Below, one piece after another: positions 55,964-64,000 of a stretch of 64,000 nucleotides of DNA (position 1 is its first letter; the number at the start of each line of letters is the position of its first letter). The DNA is from Calditrichia bacterium (GTDB lineage Bacteria; Calditrichota; Calditrichia; RBG-13-44-9; J075). The stretch is taken from positions 110,784 to 174,783 of the forward strand of contig JANQQU010000025.1 in assembly GCA_028284905.1 (NCBI GenBank), read 5' to 3'. Under the pieces are notes generated by a model that searched no databases, had not been told where the DNA came from, and saw only the letters and a program-made list of their open reading frames with translations. The translations under genes were made by a program, and so were the position numbers.

Positions 55964-56557
55964 ATGGGCGAACAGCAATATATTGCTTTCCTGACATTCT
56001 CGCTGATTTTTTACGCCACTCCGGGGCCGGCAACACTTAGCCTGGCAGCATGTGGCGCTGCTTACGGTTTTAGACGATCGATTGGATTTGTTGCCGGGAT
56101 TTGCGTCGGATTAAGTTTTAATCTAATTATAGTTGCTGTGGGACTTGGTTATATCTTCCGTTACCCATTGGTCTTTACAACTTTTAAATATGTTAGTCTT
56201 CTATATATCTTCTATTTGGCGTATAAAATTGCTACCAGTGAAACTGTAAAAATGACCGATGCGAAGCCTTTGAGTTTTTTCCAGGGCGTATTATTAAATT
56301 TGCTTAACCCGAAGGCGTATATTGCCGCGGTAGCAGTAATGATCCAATTTGCCGCGGAAGGGGAACAGTTTACCGTGAGCATTATACAGATAGTACTTTC
56401 GCTGCTGGTGATGGTATCAATGATTAATATTACCTGGTGCTATGCCGGGAATATGCTTAGCAGATTATTTTCCCGCCCGGAAAGTGCCCGCCGTTTGAAT
56501 ATTGTTCTGGCGATATTATTAGTGTTGAGTGTATTAATAGCAACATTTAGTAGTTAA
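55964..56557 (+). CDS. LysE/RhtB-family exporter
   Basis: 197 residues, starting 8 bases after the MFS gene (GGAGCAAGT upstream). It has the family signature 'FYATPGPATLSLAACGAAYG' in the first TM region, 'LLNLLNPKAYIAAVAV' in the centre, and about six TM helices. The family exports amino acids such as lysine, threonine or homoserine lactones; the substrate is unknown. Coupling to an MFS gene suggests linked import and export or detoxification. Confidence 0.9.
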   Translation: MGEQQYIAFLTFSLIFYATPGPATLSLAACGAAYGFRRSIGFVAGICVGLSFNLIIVAVGLGYIFRYPLVFTTFKYVSLLYIFYLAYKIATSETVKMTDAKPLSFFQGVLLNLLNPKAYIAAVAVMIQFAAEGEQFTVSIIQIVLSLLVMVSMINITWCYAGNMLSRLFSRPESARRLNIVLAILLVLSVLIATFSS

Positions 56558-56611
56558 TCTTTATTGGATTCTCAAAAAATTAAATCGGCCGATGCCAATA
56601 TCTGGATTGCA

Positions 56612-58630
56612 ATGATTCGAATGATAACCATAGTGCTTATTTTTATACTCTTTCCGCTGCAACTCCCGGCGCAGGAGCAAAAGCTGCTGGAAGTCTTACC
56701 GGAGTATCGGTATTCGATCGGTTTGCCGGAAAATGACGCCTGGGTGCAACCTGATTTTGACGACTCCGACTGGGCAGTGAAACGCCAGGGAGACTTTCCC
56801 TTTGATGAATGGCAGGGGGCAGGTGTATTTCGCTTTACCTTAAAATTCGAAACCATGGATTCAACAATTTCCGCAATCTCACTGGCGATTACTGCCCGTG
56901 GTGCACTGGATGTTTATCTGAATGGGAAAAAAATTGGTGCACTCGGTACGCCGGGAGATGCCGTAAATGAGCGATTACCCGAAAGATTTCATCAGTTAAT
57001 GACATTTTCTGTTGATAAACTGGATCGGGAGCTGCCGTTAACGTTGGCCATCCGTTATACCAATCATGGCTTAAGGACTGCCGAATGGAAGAACTTTGCG
57101 CCAATATTTTATTTCTCAACCGGCACTGCTGAAAAATTACATCAAAAGCGTTTAAAATTCGTGCGGGGAATTACCGCCAACCAAATGGCGCTGCTCAGTA
57201 TCTGCCTTGCCTTTGCATTATTACACTTTCTGATGTACCTCTTTTACCGGGAATTAATATCCAACCTTTTCTATGCCCTGGTGACGCTTTTTGCCGCGCT
57301 GAATATATATGCAGAATTACAACTGCATTTGACGACCGGGTTCCCGGAACATTTTTTGACGATGCAAATTGCCCATTTCTCTTTCATCTTTTTTGCTCTT
57401 GGGCTCCTGCTGTTTATCTATTCGATCAATTATTTTCGGATACCACGGCAATTTTACGGCTTTGCAATCCTCGGGAGTGGTATCGCAATATGGCTTTGGT
57501 GGCGTCCCCTCGCTGAAGGAAATATTCATTTCTGGTTCCTTTTAATCGTTATTCTGGAAGTGCTTCGTACATTTATAGCGACACGAAATTCCGAAAAGCC
57601 GCTCCAGGGCGGATGGATTATTGCTTTAGGTGCCGGCGGTTTAATATTAGCGGCGGTATTACAAATTGCCATTTCAACTGGTCTTCTCCCCCGGCTCTGG
57701 GAATTCTCCTCATTTCCGGCGCCTTATTATGGTATGTTAATTTTAATGATTTCCATGTCCATTGTATTGGCAAGGTATTTTGCCACCCTTAATAAAGATT
57801 TATCGGTTCAGCTCGTTGCTGTTAAAGAACTATCGGAAAAGAATCTCGCCCAGGAAAGGCAAGCGAGAAAAGAAGCGATTGAAAGAGAGCGGCTGGAAGC
57901 GGAAAACGAGCGAAAAACCCGTGAGTTGGAACAGGCGCGCCAACTTCAGCTTTCCATGCTGCCGAAAACAGTGCCGGATCATCCCCATTGGGATATTGAA
58001 GTATATATGGAAACTGCCACTGAAGTCGGTGGGGATTATTACGATTTTTACCTGGATAAAGACGGGACGCTCACCGTTACAGTGGGAGATGCTACCGGGC
58101 ATGGCTTGCAGGCCGGGATTATGGTTGCTGCCACAAAAAGTTTATACAACGCGCTTCTCAGAAATGATGGCATTACCGATATCTTTCGGCAAACATCTGC
58201 AGCGTTAAAAGCGATGGGGCTGAAAGGAATGTTTATGGCCTCGACAATTGCCAAATTTGCAGAGAAGGAAATGCGGGTTTCTGCTGCTGGAATGCCCTTC
58301 ACGCTGGTGTATGAAGCTGCGACGAATTCTGTAAAACCTGTTCAGTTAAAAGCGATGCCCCTGGGTAATTTCCCGAATTTTCCCTATAAGGAGGAGTCCG
58401 TAACCTTCAACCGCGGGGATGTGTTCGTTTTTATGAGCGATGGCTTACCGGAAATGTTCAATAATGCCGACGAAATGCTTGGGGAAAACCCGATTGAAAA
58501 ATTGTTGCAGGAAATTGGTGATTCTGACGCCAAATCTATTATCAGCGCATTGGTTAAATTGGGGAACGACTGGGCGAATGGTCGTCCGCAGGATGATGAT
58601 GTAACTTTGTTGGTCATGAAGGCAAAATGA
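56612..58630 (+). CDS. 7TM receptor-type SpoIIE/PP2C serine phosphatase
   Basis: The ATG at 56612 opens a signal sequence ending 'LFPLQLPAQ'; a TTG at 56564 is possible but has no ribosome site. The domains are: an extracytoplasmic jelly-roll (30-185, 'DSDWAVKRQG', 'ALDVYLNGKKIGAL'), a seven-TM region (about 188-390) of the 7TMR-DISM type, a coiled-coil linker (395-450, 'EAIERERLEAENERKTREL') and a PP2C-type phosphatase (455-672). Metal-binding Asp residues are in 'VGGDYYDFYLD', 'VGDATGHGLQAG' and 'GRPQDDDVTLLV'. Such proteins dephosphorylate STAS-domain anti-sigma antagonists in response to an outside ligand. Its ATGA stop/start overlap joins it to the HEXXH gene. Confidence 0.92.
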   Translation: MIRMITIVLIFILFPLQLPAQEQKLLEVLPEYRYSIGLPENDAWVQPDFDDSDWAVKRQGDFPFDEWQGAGVFRFTLKFETMDSTISAISLAITARGALDVYLNGKKIGALGTPGDAVNERLPERFHQLMTFSVDKLDRELPLTLAIRYTNHGLRTAEWKNFAPIFYFSTGTAEKLHQKRLKFVRGITANQMALLSICLAFALLHFLMYLFYRELISNLFYALVTLFAALNIYAELQLHLTTGFPEHFLTMQIAHFSFIFFALGLLLFIYSINYFRIPRQFYGFAILGSGIAIWLWWRPLAEGNIHFWFLLIVILEVLRTFIATRNSEKPLQGGWIIALGAGGLILAAVLQIAISTGLLPRLWEFSSFPAPYYGMLILMISMSIVLARYFATLNKDLSVQLVAVKELSEKNLAQERQARKEAIERERLEAENERKTRELEQARQLQLSMLPKTVPDHPHWDIEVYMETATEVGGDYYDFYLDKDGTLTVTVGDATGHGLQAGIMVAATKSLYNALLRNDGITDIFRQTSAALKAMGLKGMFMASTIAKFAEKEMRVSAAGMPFTLVYEAATNSVKPVQLKAMPLGNFPNFPYKEESVTFNRGDVFVFMSDGLPEMFNNADEMLGENPIEKLLQEIGDSDAKSIISALVKLGNDWANGRPQDDDVTLLVMKAK

Positions 58631-59445
58631 AAAATCCCACGCGAAGAAATCGTAATATTGGTACTGCCAAGCAAGGATTTCGCCGGCAAAATAAGCTGAC
58701 GATTCCCTTCAGCTGGCATGAGATGGCCTATTTCTTCGAAAAGCTGAATAATCCGATCAAGCTGAAGCGCTATATTCATCAGCGGGAGTTCATCTTTGTT
58801 GTAGAAGAAACCCGCGAATCTGCTTTTCATGCCTGTACAATTGATGATCTTTGCCGGGTCTTAACTGCGTTGCCCGCAGAAGACTTAGGCGAACTCGATC
58901 TGATTGTTCTGCGCCAGCCAAAGCGAAAGGAAGAAATCCTCGATGCTGCCTGGGGCCGCTTGATTTATGCCTATGAGTTAAATAAAGCGATCCATCCTGC
59001 AATTATTCTCGAAGCCCAGGATTATAGCAAACCACTGAAAATGGCCCGCGCTATGAATCCTGAAAGACAGCAGGAATTCGAACGTTTAAAAGCGGATGGC
59101 CACATTTTTCAAGCGGGCAAAAGAGAATTCGTTGCCACCCTTACTTTGGAAAATGTCCGAAAAACGCAGCTTTATCGCACTCTGCTCCATGAAGTCGGGC
59201 ATTATGTCCATTACCGTGATAGTGTCGGGCCGTTCGATGAAGATATGGAAGAAATCTCCATTGAAGATCGCATCGAACAGCATCACCGCTTGACGGAAAG
59301 AGTAAAAGAAGATTATGCCCATAGATATGCAGAGGAAACCCAGCGCCGCTTAACGGATGAAAAAATTATACCATTTCAGCGAATGGCCAGTTCGGAAGCT
59401 CTGATCAACCAGGGGGTGAGAGTGACAGATTTTTTGCCAGCGTAA
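58627..59445 (+). CDS. HEXXH-motif putative zinc metalloprotein, unknown family
   Basis: 272 residues, starting inside the phosphatase stop codon (ATGA, 4-base overlap), so translationally coupled. The N-terminus is basic ('MKNPTRRNRNIGTAKQGFRR'). A metal-binding motif of metallopeptidases, 'LYRTLLHEVGHYVHYRD' (His-Glu-Val-Gly-His at about residues 188-192), is preceded by a strand 'REFVATLTLENVR' and followed by an acidic stretch ('FDEDMEEISIEDRIEQHH') and 'EDYAHRYAEETQRRL', where a third ligand could lie. There is no signal peptide or TM. The layout is like a cytosolic gluzincin or ImmA/IrrE-like peptidase, but I do not recognise the family. Role inferred only by coupling: a response arm of the phosphatase receptor. 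Confidence 0.72.
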   Translation: MKNPTRRNRNIGTAKQGFRRQNKLTIPFSWHEMAYFFEKLNNPIKLKRYIHQREFIFVVEETRESAFHACTIDDLCRVLTALPAEDLGELDLIVLRQPKRKEEILDAAWGRLIYAYELNKAIHPAIILEAQDYSKPLKMARAMNPERQQEFERLKADGHIFQAGKREFVATLTLENVRKTQLYRTLLHEVGHYVHYRDSVGPFDEDMEEISIEDRIEQHHRLTERVKEDYAHRYAEETQRRLTDEKIIPFQRMASSEALINQGVRVTDFLPA

Positions 59446-59562
59446 ATATTCTTTTGAAAAATTAGCAGGTGAAATTGGAAAAAATAGAATCCTCAATTAG
59501 TAATCTACAAAATCTTTACAAGATTAGCAGTTATACTGAGATCTTTTAAAACGGATAAGAAA

Positions 59563-61017
59563 ATGTTTTTTGGCAAGAAAAAAGCGAAAAAGAAATGCGG
59601 CTATTGCACCAAACAGCGAACGATAAGCTGTGGGCATTGTGATGAAGGCAGCTGCAAAAAAGATGAGCACACCTATCAAAAATTTTTCACAAAACGCTAC
59701 GGCACAGACAATGATCAGATAGGTTCTAAATTCTTCTATATCTGTGGAGAGTGTGAAAAATCGCTTTGTGTCGATTGTCTGGGCATTCGGGAAGGATATC
59801 CCTGTGATGAAGCCGATGTGGAGATCTATCCGTTTGCCTGCCCGATTTGCGAGGGTCGGGTCAATGTATTTCGCTGCGACCAAAAAAGTTATTGGGAAGC
59901 GGTTAGTGAGATGAATGCTTATTTGGAGGCACCTACTCAGAATGATGGTCTTCGTGTAGCCTTTGAACTGCAGCACAGTAAAGAAGAGTTGGTTGGGCCG
60001 GAAAAGATGGGGGGACTGGTTCTGGGCCCTCGGCCACGCGCACTCTGGCCAGGCGAAATATGGGAAACCGCCATTCATCTGAAAAAAGATGAAGAGACGC
60101 TGGCTACGATTTTTCTTGGCCGCTCCGAGCAGGGAGGATTGCGAAACAGATTATATACGCTCGAAAATGGTGAGCGTAAATACCTTTCCGATATTCCTCA
60201 TAAAACCCTCTGGCATAGCGAAAAGATATTTGAGCTAACAAATAACAACGCTTTTCAGGAACAGCCGTTTACAATCATTGTTGAATCTGATAATCTTGGT
60301 GTCGCCAATTTATCTCAGACAGAAAACCTGGTGTTGGAGAGAATTGGTATTGCCCGTTATCCGGAGATGGATGATTGGTCTGTTTTTGTGTCCGGCCAGG
60401 AGGATGGCGGCCTGGACGAAATGCAGCAGTATTTACAGGAGAGCATGGACCGTATTCAGAATATTTCGACGGAAATGAACGAGGAAAATATTGCCAGTTT
60501 TACCAATGAATTGGAAAACATGCGCGACGTTTTGAAAAATTTCATCGGTGAAATGGATGAGCGGCAGGAGAAGGAAAAAAAGACTTCGGAAACTGCGGCG
60601 TTGTTAAAAAAATTGACTGATAAAAAGATCTGGGATTATGAGTGGATCGAATGCCCTCCAAAGGATCAGCGGGATGGTAGCCAGGCCCTGGTGCTGGCTG
60701 GCAGCACAGATTTGATCTATTACCAGTTAGTGCGCGTTCATTTTCTGGGAGTAAGATATATGGATTGCTGGAATTATTTCAGTCATCCTTATTTTCGCCT
60801 CGCCACTGAAATGGAAAGAAAACAAGTCGAGAGTCTGGTGGAATTTGGCCCGGAGTCTCAAGTGTTTGCAATAACAAAAGACTTTGGAGGCGGGATTTTT
60901 GAAGGAGGCAGCTTTGTTGTTGCGGATTCTGTTCATGTCGAATGGGAAAAGGAGTGCGAAAGCGACTTTAAACCACATAATCCTGATAATACCTCATGGT
61001 GGTATAGTAAAGATTAA
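59563..61017 (+). CDS. Cys-rich zinc-ribbon protein of unknown function
   Basis: 484 residues, no signal peptide. The first ~105 residues hold five CxxC pairs in the segments 'KKCGYCTK', 'ISCGHCDE', 'YICGECEKSLCVDCLGI' and 'FACPICEGRV', suggesting two or more zinc-ribbon or treble-clef units. The rest has a beta-rich region, a helical coiled segment (about 285-345, 'MQQYLQESMDRIQNISTEM') and a C-terminal domain with many aromatic residues ('YMDCWNYFSHPYFRL', 'NPDNTSWWYSKD'). I recognise no family. It lies alone between the HEXXH gene and the PQQ-propeller gene. Confidence 0.7.
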   Translation: MFFGKKKAKKKCGYCTKQRTISCGHCDEGSCKKDEHTYQKFFTKRYGTDNDQIGSKFFYICGECEKSLCVDCLGIREGYPCDEADVEIYPFACPICEGRVNVFRCDQKSYWEAVSEMNAYLEAPTQNDGLRVAFELQHSKEELVGPEKMGGLVLGPRPRALWPGEIWETAIHLKKDEETLATIFLGRSEQGGLRNRLYTLENGERKYLSDIPHKTLWHSEKIFELTNNNAFQEQPFTIIVESDNLGVANLSQTENLVLERIGIARYPEMDDWSVFVSGQEDGGLDEMQQYLQESMDRIQNISTEMNEENIASFTNELENMRDVLKNFIGEMDERQEKEKKTSETAALLKKLTDKKIWDYEWIECPPKDQRDGSQALVLAGSTDLIYYQLVRVHFLGVRYMDCWNYFSHPYFRLATEMERKQVESLVEFGPESQVFAITKDFGGGIFEGGSFVVADSVHVEWEKECESDFKPHNPDNTSWWYSKD

Positions 61018-61084
61018 TCAATAGACCTGTGACATATTATTATTTACTGTAGAGCGATTAAAAATTCATTGGGAAAGGATAATC

Positions 61085-62407
61085 ATGAATCGATTTTTAG
61101 TATTGTTATTTCTCGGGCTTTTTTCACTGTCCTTGTTTGCAAATGAAGAAAGTGAGTCCGAAACGAATAAAAACTGGCATCAATGGCGAGGACCGCAGGC
61201 AGACGGTGTAGCACCATATGGCGATCCCCCGGTAGAGTGGGCGGAAGACAAAAATATTCGCTGGAAAGCAGACCTGCCCGGAAAGGGAAATTCTTCGCCG
61301 ATTATTTGGCAAAACCGTGTCTACGTTACCTCTGCAATTGCCCTGGAAAAAAGCGAACCGGAACCCCAGCCTGAAGAAGGCCGCCGCCGCCGAAGAGGGA
61401 TTCAGCCTGTCAAACAACAATTTGCGGTTTTTGCCCTGGATCGTGAGAATGGCAATATCGTATGGCAAAAGGTCTTAAGGGAAACATTACCCCATGAGGG
61501 AACACACCGCGATGGCAGTTGGGCATCTGCTTCACCGATTACCGACGGCGAGCACCTGATCGTTCATTTTGGTTCAAATGGCCTCTACTGTCTGGATTTG
61601 GAAGGCAATGTCATCTGGGAAAAAGATTTAGGGAAAATGCAAACCCGCCGCGGATTCGGCGAGGGTGCCTCACCTGCGTTGTATGGCAACTATCTTGTTA
61701 TCAACTGGGATCATGAAGGGGCCTCTTTTATCGTTACATTGGACAAACGTACTGGTAAAGAGCTGTGGAAGTTTAGCCGGGATGAGGTAACTTCCTGGTC
61801 TACCCCATTAATTATCGAAGTGGATGGAAAGCCACAGGTGATCATTAATGCCACGAATAAGGTGCGTGGGTATGATCTGGAAACCGGTGATATTGTTTGG
61901 GAATCCGGTGGTATGACTACAAACGCAATACCGTCTCCCGTACATAAAGATGGCGTTGTTTACGTAATGAGTGGCTTTCGAGGTAATGCATTACATGCGA
62001 TCAAAGTTACCGGTGCCAAAGGCGATATTACCGGCAGCGAGTCCATTCTCTGGGAATTTGACCGGGACACGCCCTATGTGCCTTCACCCTTATTGTATGA
62101 CGGCATGTTATATTTTCTGAAGCATAACAAAGGAATTGTATCCTGTTTTGATGCCAACAGTGGCGAAAGTTATTACGGTCCGGAAAGATTGGACGGCATT
62201 GAAGGCGCTTATGCATCTCCAGTCGGCGCTGGCGGTCGAGTGTATTTTGTTGGCATGAATGGCGTAGCAGTTGTCGTTAACAACAGTAAAGAGCTGGAAG
62301 TGCTGGCCCAAAATTCACTGGACGACCGTTTCTATTCATCACCAGCGATTGTTGGTGGCGAAATATATTTGCGTGGACATGATTATCTGTATTGTATCGC
62401 AAAATAA
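61085..62407 (+). CDS. Exported PQQ-like beta-propeller protein
   Basis: 440 residues, with AAAGGATAATC upstream of the ATG and a signal peptide 'FLVLLFLGLFSLSLFA'. The mature start 'NWHQWRGPQADGV' and the repeated blade signature 'ALDRENGNIVWQKVL', 'LDKRTGKELWKFSRDEV', 'GYDLETGDIVWESGG' identify the PQQ-like (outer-membrane assembly lipoprotein B-like) propeller family common in Planctomycetota and related phyla. A basic insert 'EEGRRRRRGIQPVKQ' interrupts an early blade. The dehydrogenase PQQ ligands are not evident, so a structural or binding role is more likely than catalysis. A terminator follows. Confidence 0.87.
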   Translation: MNRFLVLLFLGLFSLSLFANEESESETNKNWHQWRGPQADGVAPYGDPPVEWAEDKNIRWKADLPGKGNSSPIIWQNRVYVTSAIALEKSEPEPQPEEGRRRRRGIQPVKQQFAVFALDRENGNIVWQKVLRETLPHEGTHRDGSWASASPITDGEHLIVHFGSNGLYCLDLEGNVIWEKDLGKMQTRRGFGEGASPALYGNYLVINWDHEGASFIVTLDKRTGKELWKFSRDEVTSWSTPLIIEVDGKPQVIINATNKVRGYDLETGDIVWESGGMTTNAIPSPVHKDGVVYVMSGFRGNALHAIKVTGAKGDITGSESILWEFDRDTPYVPSPLLYDGMLYFLKHNKGIVSCFDANSGESYYGPERLDGIEGAYASPVGAGGRVYFVGMNGVAVVVNNSKELEVLAQNSLDDRFYSSPAIVGGEIYLRGHDYLYCIAK

Positions 62408-62428
62408 GTATTTGATTAATGATGATCA

Positions 62429-62464
62429 AAAAAGCCCCGGTTGTTTTAACAGCCGGGGCTTTTT
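62429..62464. terminator. Bidirectional terminator between convergent genes
   Basis: AAAAAGCCCCGG (62429-62440) and CCGGGGCTTTTT (62453-62464) form a perfect 12-base stem with A/T tails on both sides. It serves the rightward propeller gene and the leftward lipoprotein gene. Confidence 0.92.
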
Positions 62465-62494
62465 AATGCGATAGGGGAGAGATGTTAAATTTTT

Positions 62495-62896
62495 TTACTG
62501 CAGGGCGATAATTCCCAAATCTATATTTTTACCGGGGGAAACCGAAATATTTTCCCAGACGAAACCATTACCGGCAGTATCCTGAATGGCAACGGTGTAA
62601 ATATCCGGTGGTAAAGACGATAAAGTGAATAAGCCGGTGGCAGCATCAATATTGCCACTGTAAACAATGTCAGCTTCGGAGATAGCGTAAGCTACCGGTC
62701 TGTTTTGCGGATTAACAACTTCACTGGAAATACTGCCGACAAATGATGGCACATTATTTTCAGATAAGTTAGAGTTTGATTCGGCTGCTGTAACACTCCT
62801 GCTATCCTGGCAGGCAATCAGTCCCGCAGCAGCGAGTAAGAAGAGAATAATAAAAATGTCAATTTTGCTATAACGAGATACATCCTGTATCTTCAT
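62495..62896 (-). CDS. Lipoprotein with carboxypeptidase-regulatory-like domain
   Basis: 133 residues. The signal 'IFIILFLLAAAGLIAC' ends in a lipobox (Cys about residue 29). The mature domain 'SFVGSISSEVVNPQNRPVAY', 'DAATGLFTLSSLPPDIYTVA' and 'SPGKNIDLGIIAL' fits a single CarboxypepD_reg/SdrB-like beta-sandwich of ~80 residues. Such domains bind proteins or glycans, and no enzyme is attached. It is monocistronic between two hairpins. Confidence 0.78.
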   Translation of the reverse strand: MKIQDVSRYSKIDIFIILFLLAAAGLIACQDSRSVTAAESNSNLSENNVPSFVGSISSEVVNPQNRPVAYAISEADIVYSGNIDAATGLFTLSSLPPDIYTVAIQDTAGNGFVWENISVSPGKNIDLGIIALQ

Positions 62897-63056
62897 GGCT
62901 AACCTCCATTGTTAGTCGTATTGGCTGTAAGGATCTTCCTACTCTTCATTTCAGCAAATACGGTACCAATGACGAAAAAGCGATTTATTGGGGATTTCGA
63001 AAGGGGAGGTGTTGCAAAAGTGTGCGAAAAGTGTACAGAATCAAATAGTTAAATTT

Positions 63057-63106
63057 ACAAATGGGCAAATGGGCAAATTTACAATCTTGCCCATTTGCCC
63101 ATTTGT
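63057..63106. repeat. Perfect 20-bp inverted repeat of CAAATGGG units
   Basis: The left arm (63057-63076) consists of two direct CAAATGGG units plus CAA; the right arm (63087-63106) is its exact reverse complement, with loop ATTTACAATC. It lies 3 bases beyond the stop codon of the leftward recombinase-like gene and may be its terminator, although there is no T tract. The internal repeat suggests a mobile palindrome. Confidence 0.85.
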
Positions 63107-63108
63107 TC

Positions 63109-63984
63109 CTACGCCGCATTGACATTCGTAGAGATTACCACTGGTTGAACAGTCGTTTCTGCATTCTCCAATGCCGTATTGAACAAAACTTCTTCGATAT
63201 CCGCCGGCTTAACATCAATCGCCAGCTCCTTGAAGATCTTACTGATAAATCGCTTTGCACTAGCCAATGGGATCGCATCCAGCGGCTGCTTGCCGGAGTT
63301 ACGAATGAAAAGCCGCGCACTGCGATGCTTGCGATTCTCCAGGTAAAAGTTCAGGAAATTAACCGTCTCCAAGGGCACCGGCAGCTTGCGGTAAGCTTTC
63401 CCACTGCCCTTAATCCGCAAATACATCTGATCGTCAATCCACTGGAAATCACCGGAAATCGCCTGAGAAGCATCCGCACGAATGACACCGCTTTTGTGCA
63501 CTTTCAATTTGAGCGCTTCCTGCAAAGTGCAGCCAACACTAACCAGCAGAAACAACAGGGAGGTATCCCGGCGCTGAGTATCGTTGCGAACATTGAAGCG
63601 AAGAAAATTCAGGAGCTGCTTCTGCTCATCGGCCGTCAGTCCCCCCATCTTTACCGCTGGTGCTTTCTTCAAGTTTACTAAAGAAGGCAAGCCCTTCTCG
63701 ACCGGATAACCACCATCTTCCAGATACTGAAGAAACTGACGAAGCACCAGCAAGTATTCACTTTGCTCGCCCTCTACCCGCTGGATTCCTTCCGGAGTAA
63801 TTTCCCAGCGACTGTTCTGCAGGGCCTTTTCTACCCGATGGGCATTAATATCTGCCAACTGATTGATTTGCAAATTGCGAAACACCTGTGGGAGGGTATC
63901 CACACAATAGGCGACGGTTTCCGCATGAAAACGACAGGCGTTACGAAGATAATCCTGAAAAGGCCCTACGAGATAATTCATCAT
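63109..63984 (-). CDS. Tyrosine-recombinase-fold protein lacking catalytic residues
   Basis: 291 residues; AAGGAGG precedes ATGATG. The layout follows XerC/XerD-type recombinases: an N-terminal SAM-like core-binding domain (1-110, 'FQDYLRNACRFHAETVAYCV') and a C-terminal domain with 'RRDTSLLFLLVSVGCTLQEALKLKV' where active enzymes have Gly-Leu-Arg-x-Ser-Glu. The catalytic Arg is replaced by Thr. A beta-hairpin Lys region 'LRIKGSGKAYRKLPVP' is kept. The expected His-x-x-Arg, His/Trp and Tyr box is absent: the C-terminus reads 'KPADIEEVLFNTALENAE'. The frame is intact with a good ribosome site, so it is probably an expressed DNA-binding relative rather than a decayed pseudogene. Confidence 0.72.
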   Translation of the reverse strand: MMNYLVGPFQDYLRNACRFHAETVAYCVDTLPQVFRNLQINQLADINAHRVEKALQNSRWEITPEGIQRVEGEQSEYLLVLRQFLQYLEDGGYPVEKGLPSLVNLKKAPAVKMGGLTADEQKQLLNFLRFNVRNDTQRRDTSLLFLLVSVGCTLQEALKLKVHKSGVIRADASQAISGDFQWIDDQMYLRIKGSGKAYRKLPVPLETVNFLNFYLENRKHRSARLFIRNSGKQPLDAIPLASAKRFISKIFKELAIDVKPADIEEVLFNTALENAETTVQPVVISTNVNAA

Positions 63985-64000
63985 TTTCCTCCTTGTTCTT

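Noticed and set aside
63061..63681. 206-codon plus-strand frame
   Set aside because: It begins in the inverted repeat and runs antisense to the recombinase-like gene; no domain.

Overview
The window is a chromosomal stretch of about 46% GC from a Gram-negative bacterium of the FCB superphylum, most likely Calditrichota or a close relative. The taxonomy is inference. It rests on C-terminal sorting domains carrying the 'YPNPFNP' signature typical of FCB lineages, a BamA/Omp85-type outer-membrane protein, many lipoproteins, LVIVD, NHL and PKD proteins, and FCB-type ABC permeases. I see no rRNA, tRNA, CRISPR array, prophage or classical insertion sequence. The only mobile-type gene is a REP-associated Y1 transposase (RAYT).

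Layout. 1-5250: carbohydrate and peptide degradation (3'-part of a secreted GH13 amylase, a GH29 alpha-L-fucosidase, a DPP-IV-like S9 peptidase). 5672-7600: a methyltransferase, then a RAYT with a cluster of REP palindromes, one lying inside the RAYT reading frame. 7603-11128: an FtsX/MacB-type permease, a small exported protein and a GNAT acetyltransferase. 11149-16702: a PKD-array membrane protein, a lipoprotein and a subtilase with an unusual C-terminal anchor. 17015-19371: two tandem CBM20-esterase paralogues, one exported and one apparently cytosolic. 19709-24898: a three-gene locus of unknown function (eight copies of an unrecognised Trp-rich domain spread over an exported and a polytopic membrane protein, followed by a membrane-anchored vWA-like protein). 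This is my best candidate for an undescribed system.

24978-30567: an M24 peptidase, an FkbM methyltransferase, a third esterase-fold protein and an ECF sigma/putative anti-sigma pair. 31054-36509: an Omp85-family protein translationally coupled to a 1184-residue exported protein of unknown role. 36700-41582: two LVIVD paralogues (lipoprotein and sorting-domain forms), an NHL propeller and a beta-helix lipoprotein. 41873-52539: a tiny Gly-rich membrane protein, two very large PAS sensory proteins (one a hybrid histidine kinase, one without a kinase and ending in a Cys module), a GNAT gene and an acyl-CoA carboxylase beta subunit. 53248-62407: a rightward run of a STAS-like protein, a thioredoxin-TPR protein, MFS and LysE transporters, a 7TM-SpoIIE phosphatase coupled to an HEXXH protein, a Cys-rich orphan and a PQQ-like propeller. 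The window ends with a small lipoprotein and a tyrosine-recombinase-fold protein that appears to have lost its catalytic residues.

The other theme is palindromes. Besides hairpin terminators there are at least seven sequence-unrelated inverted-repeat elements between or inside genes, which suggests a genome rich in non-autonomous palindromic repeats. Coordinates of short repeats were read by eye and may be off by one base. Domain positions are approximate, and no database search was possible.
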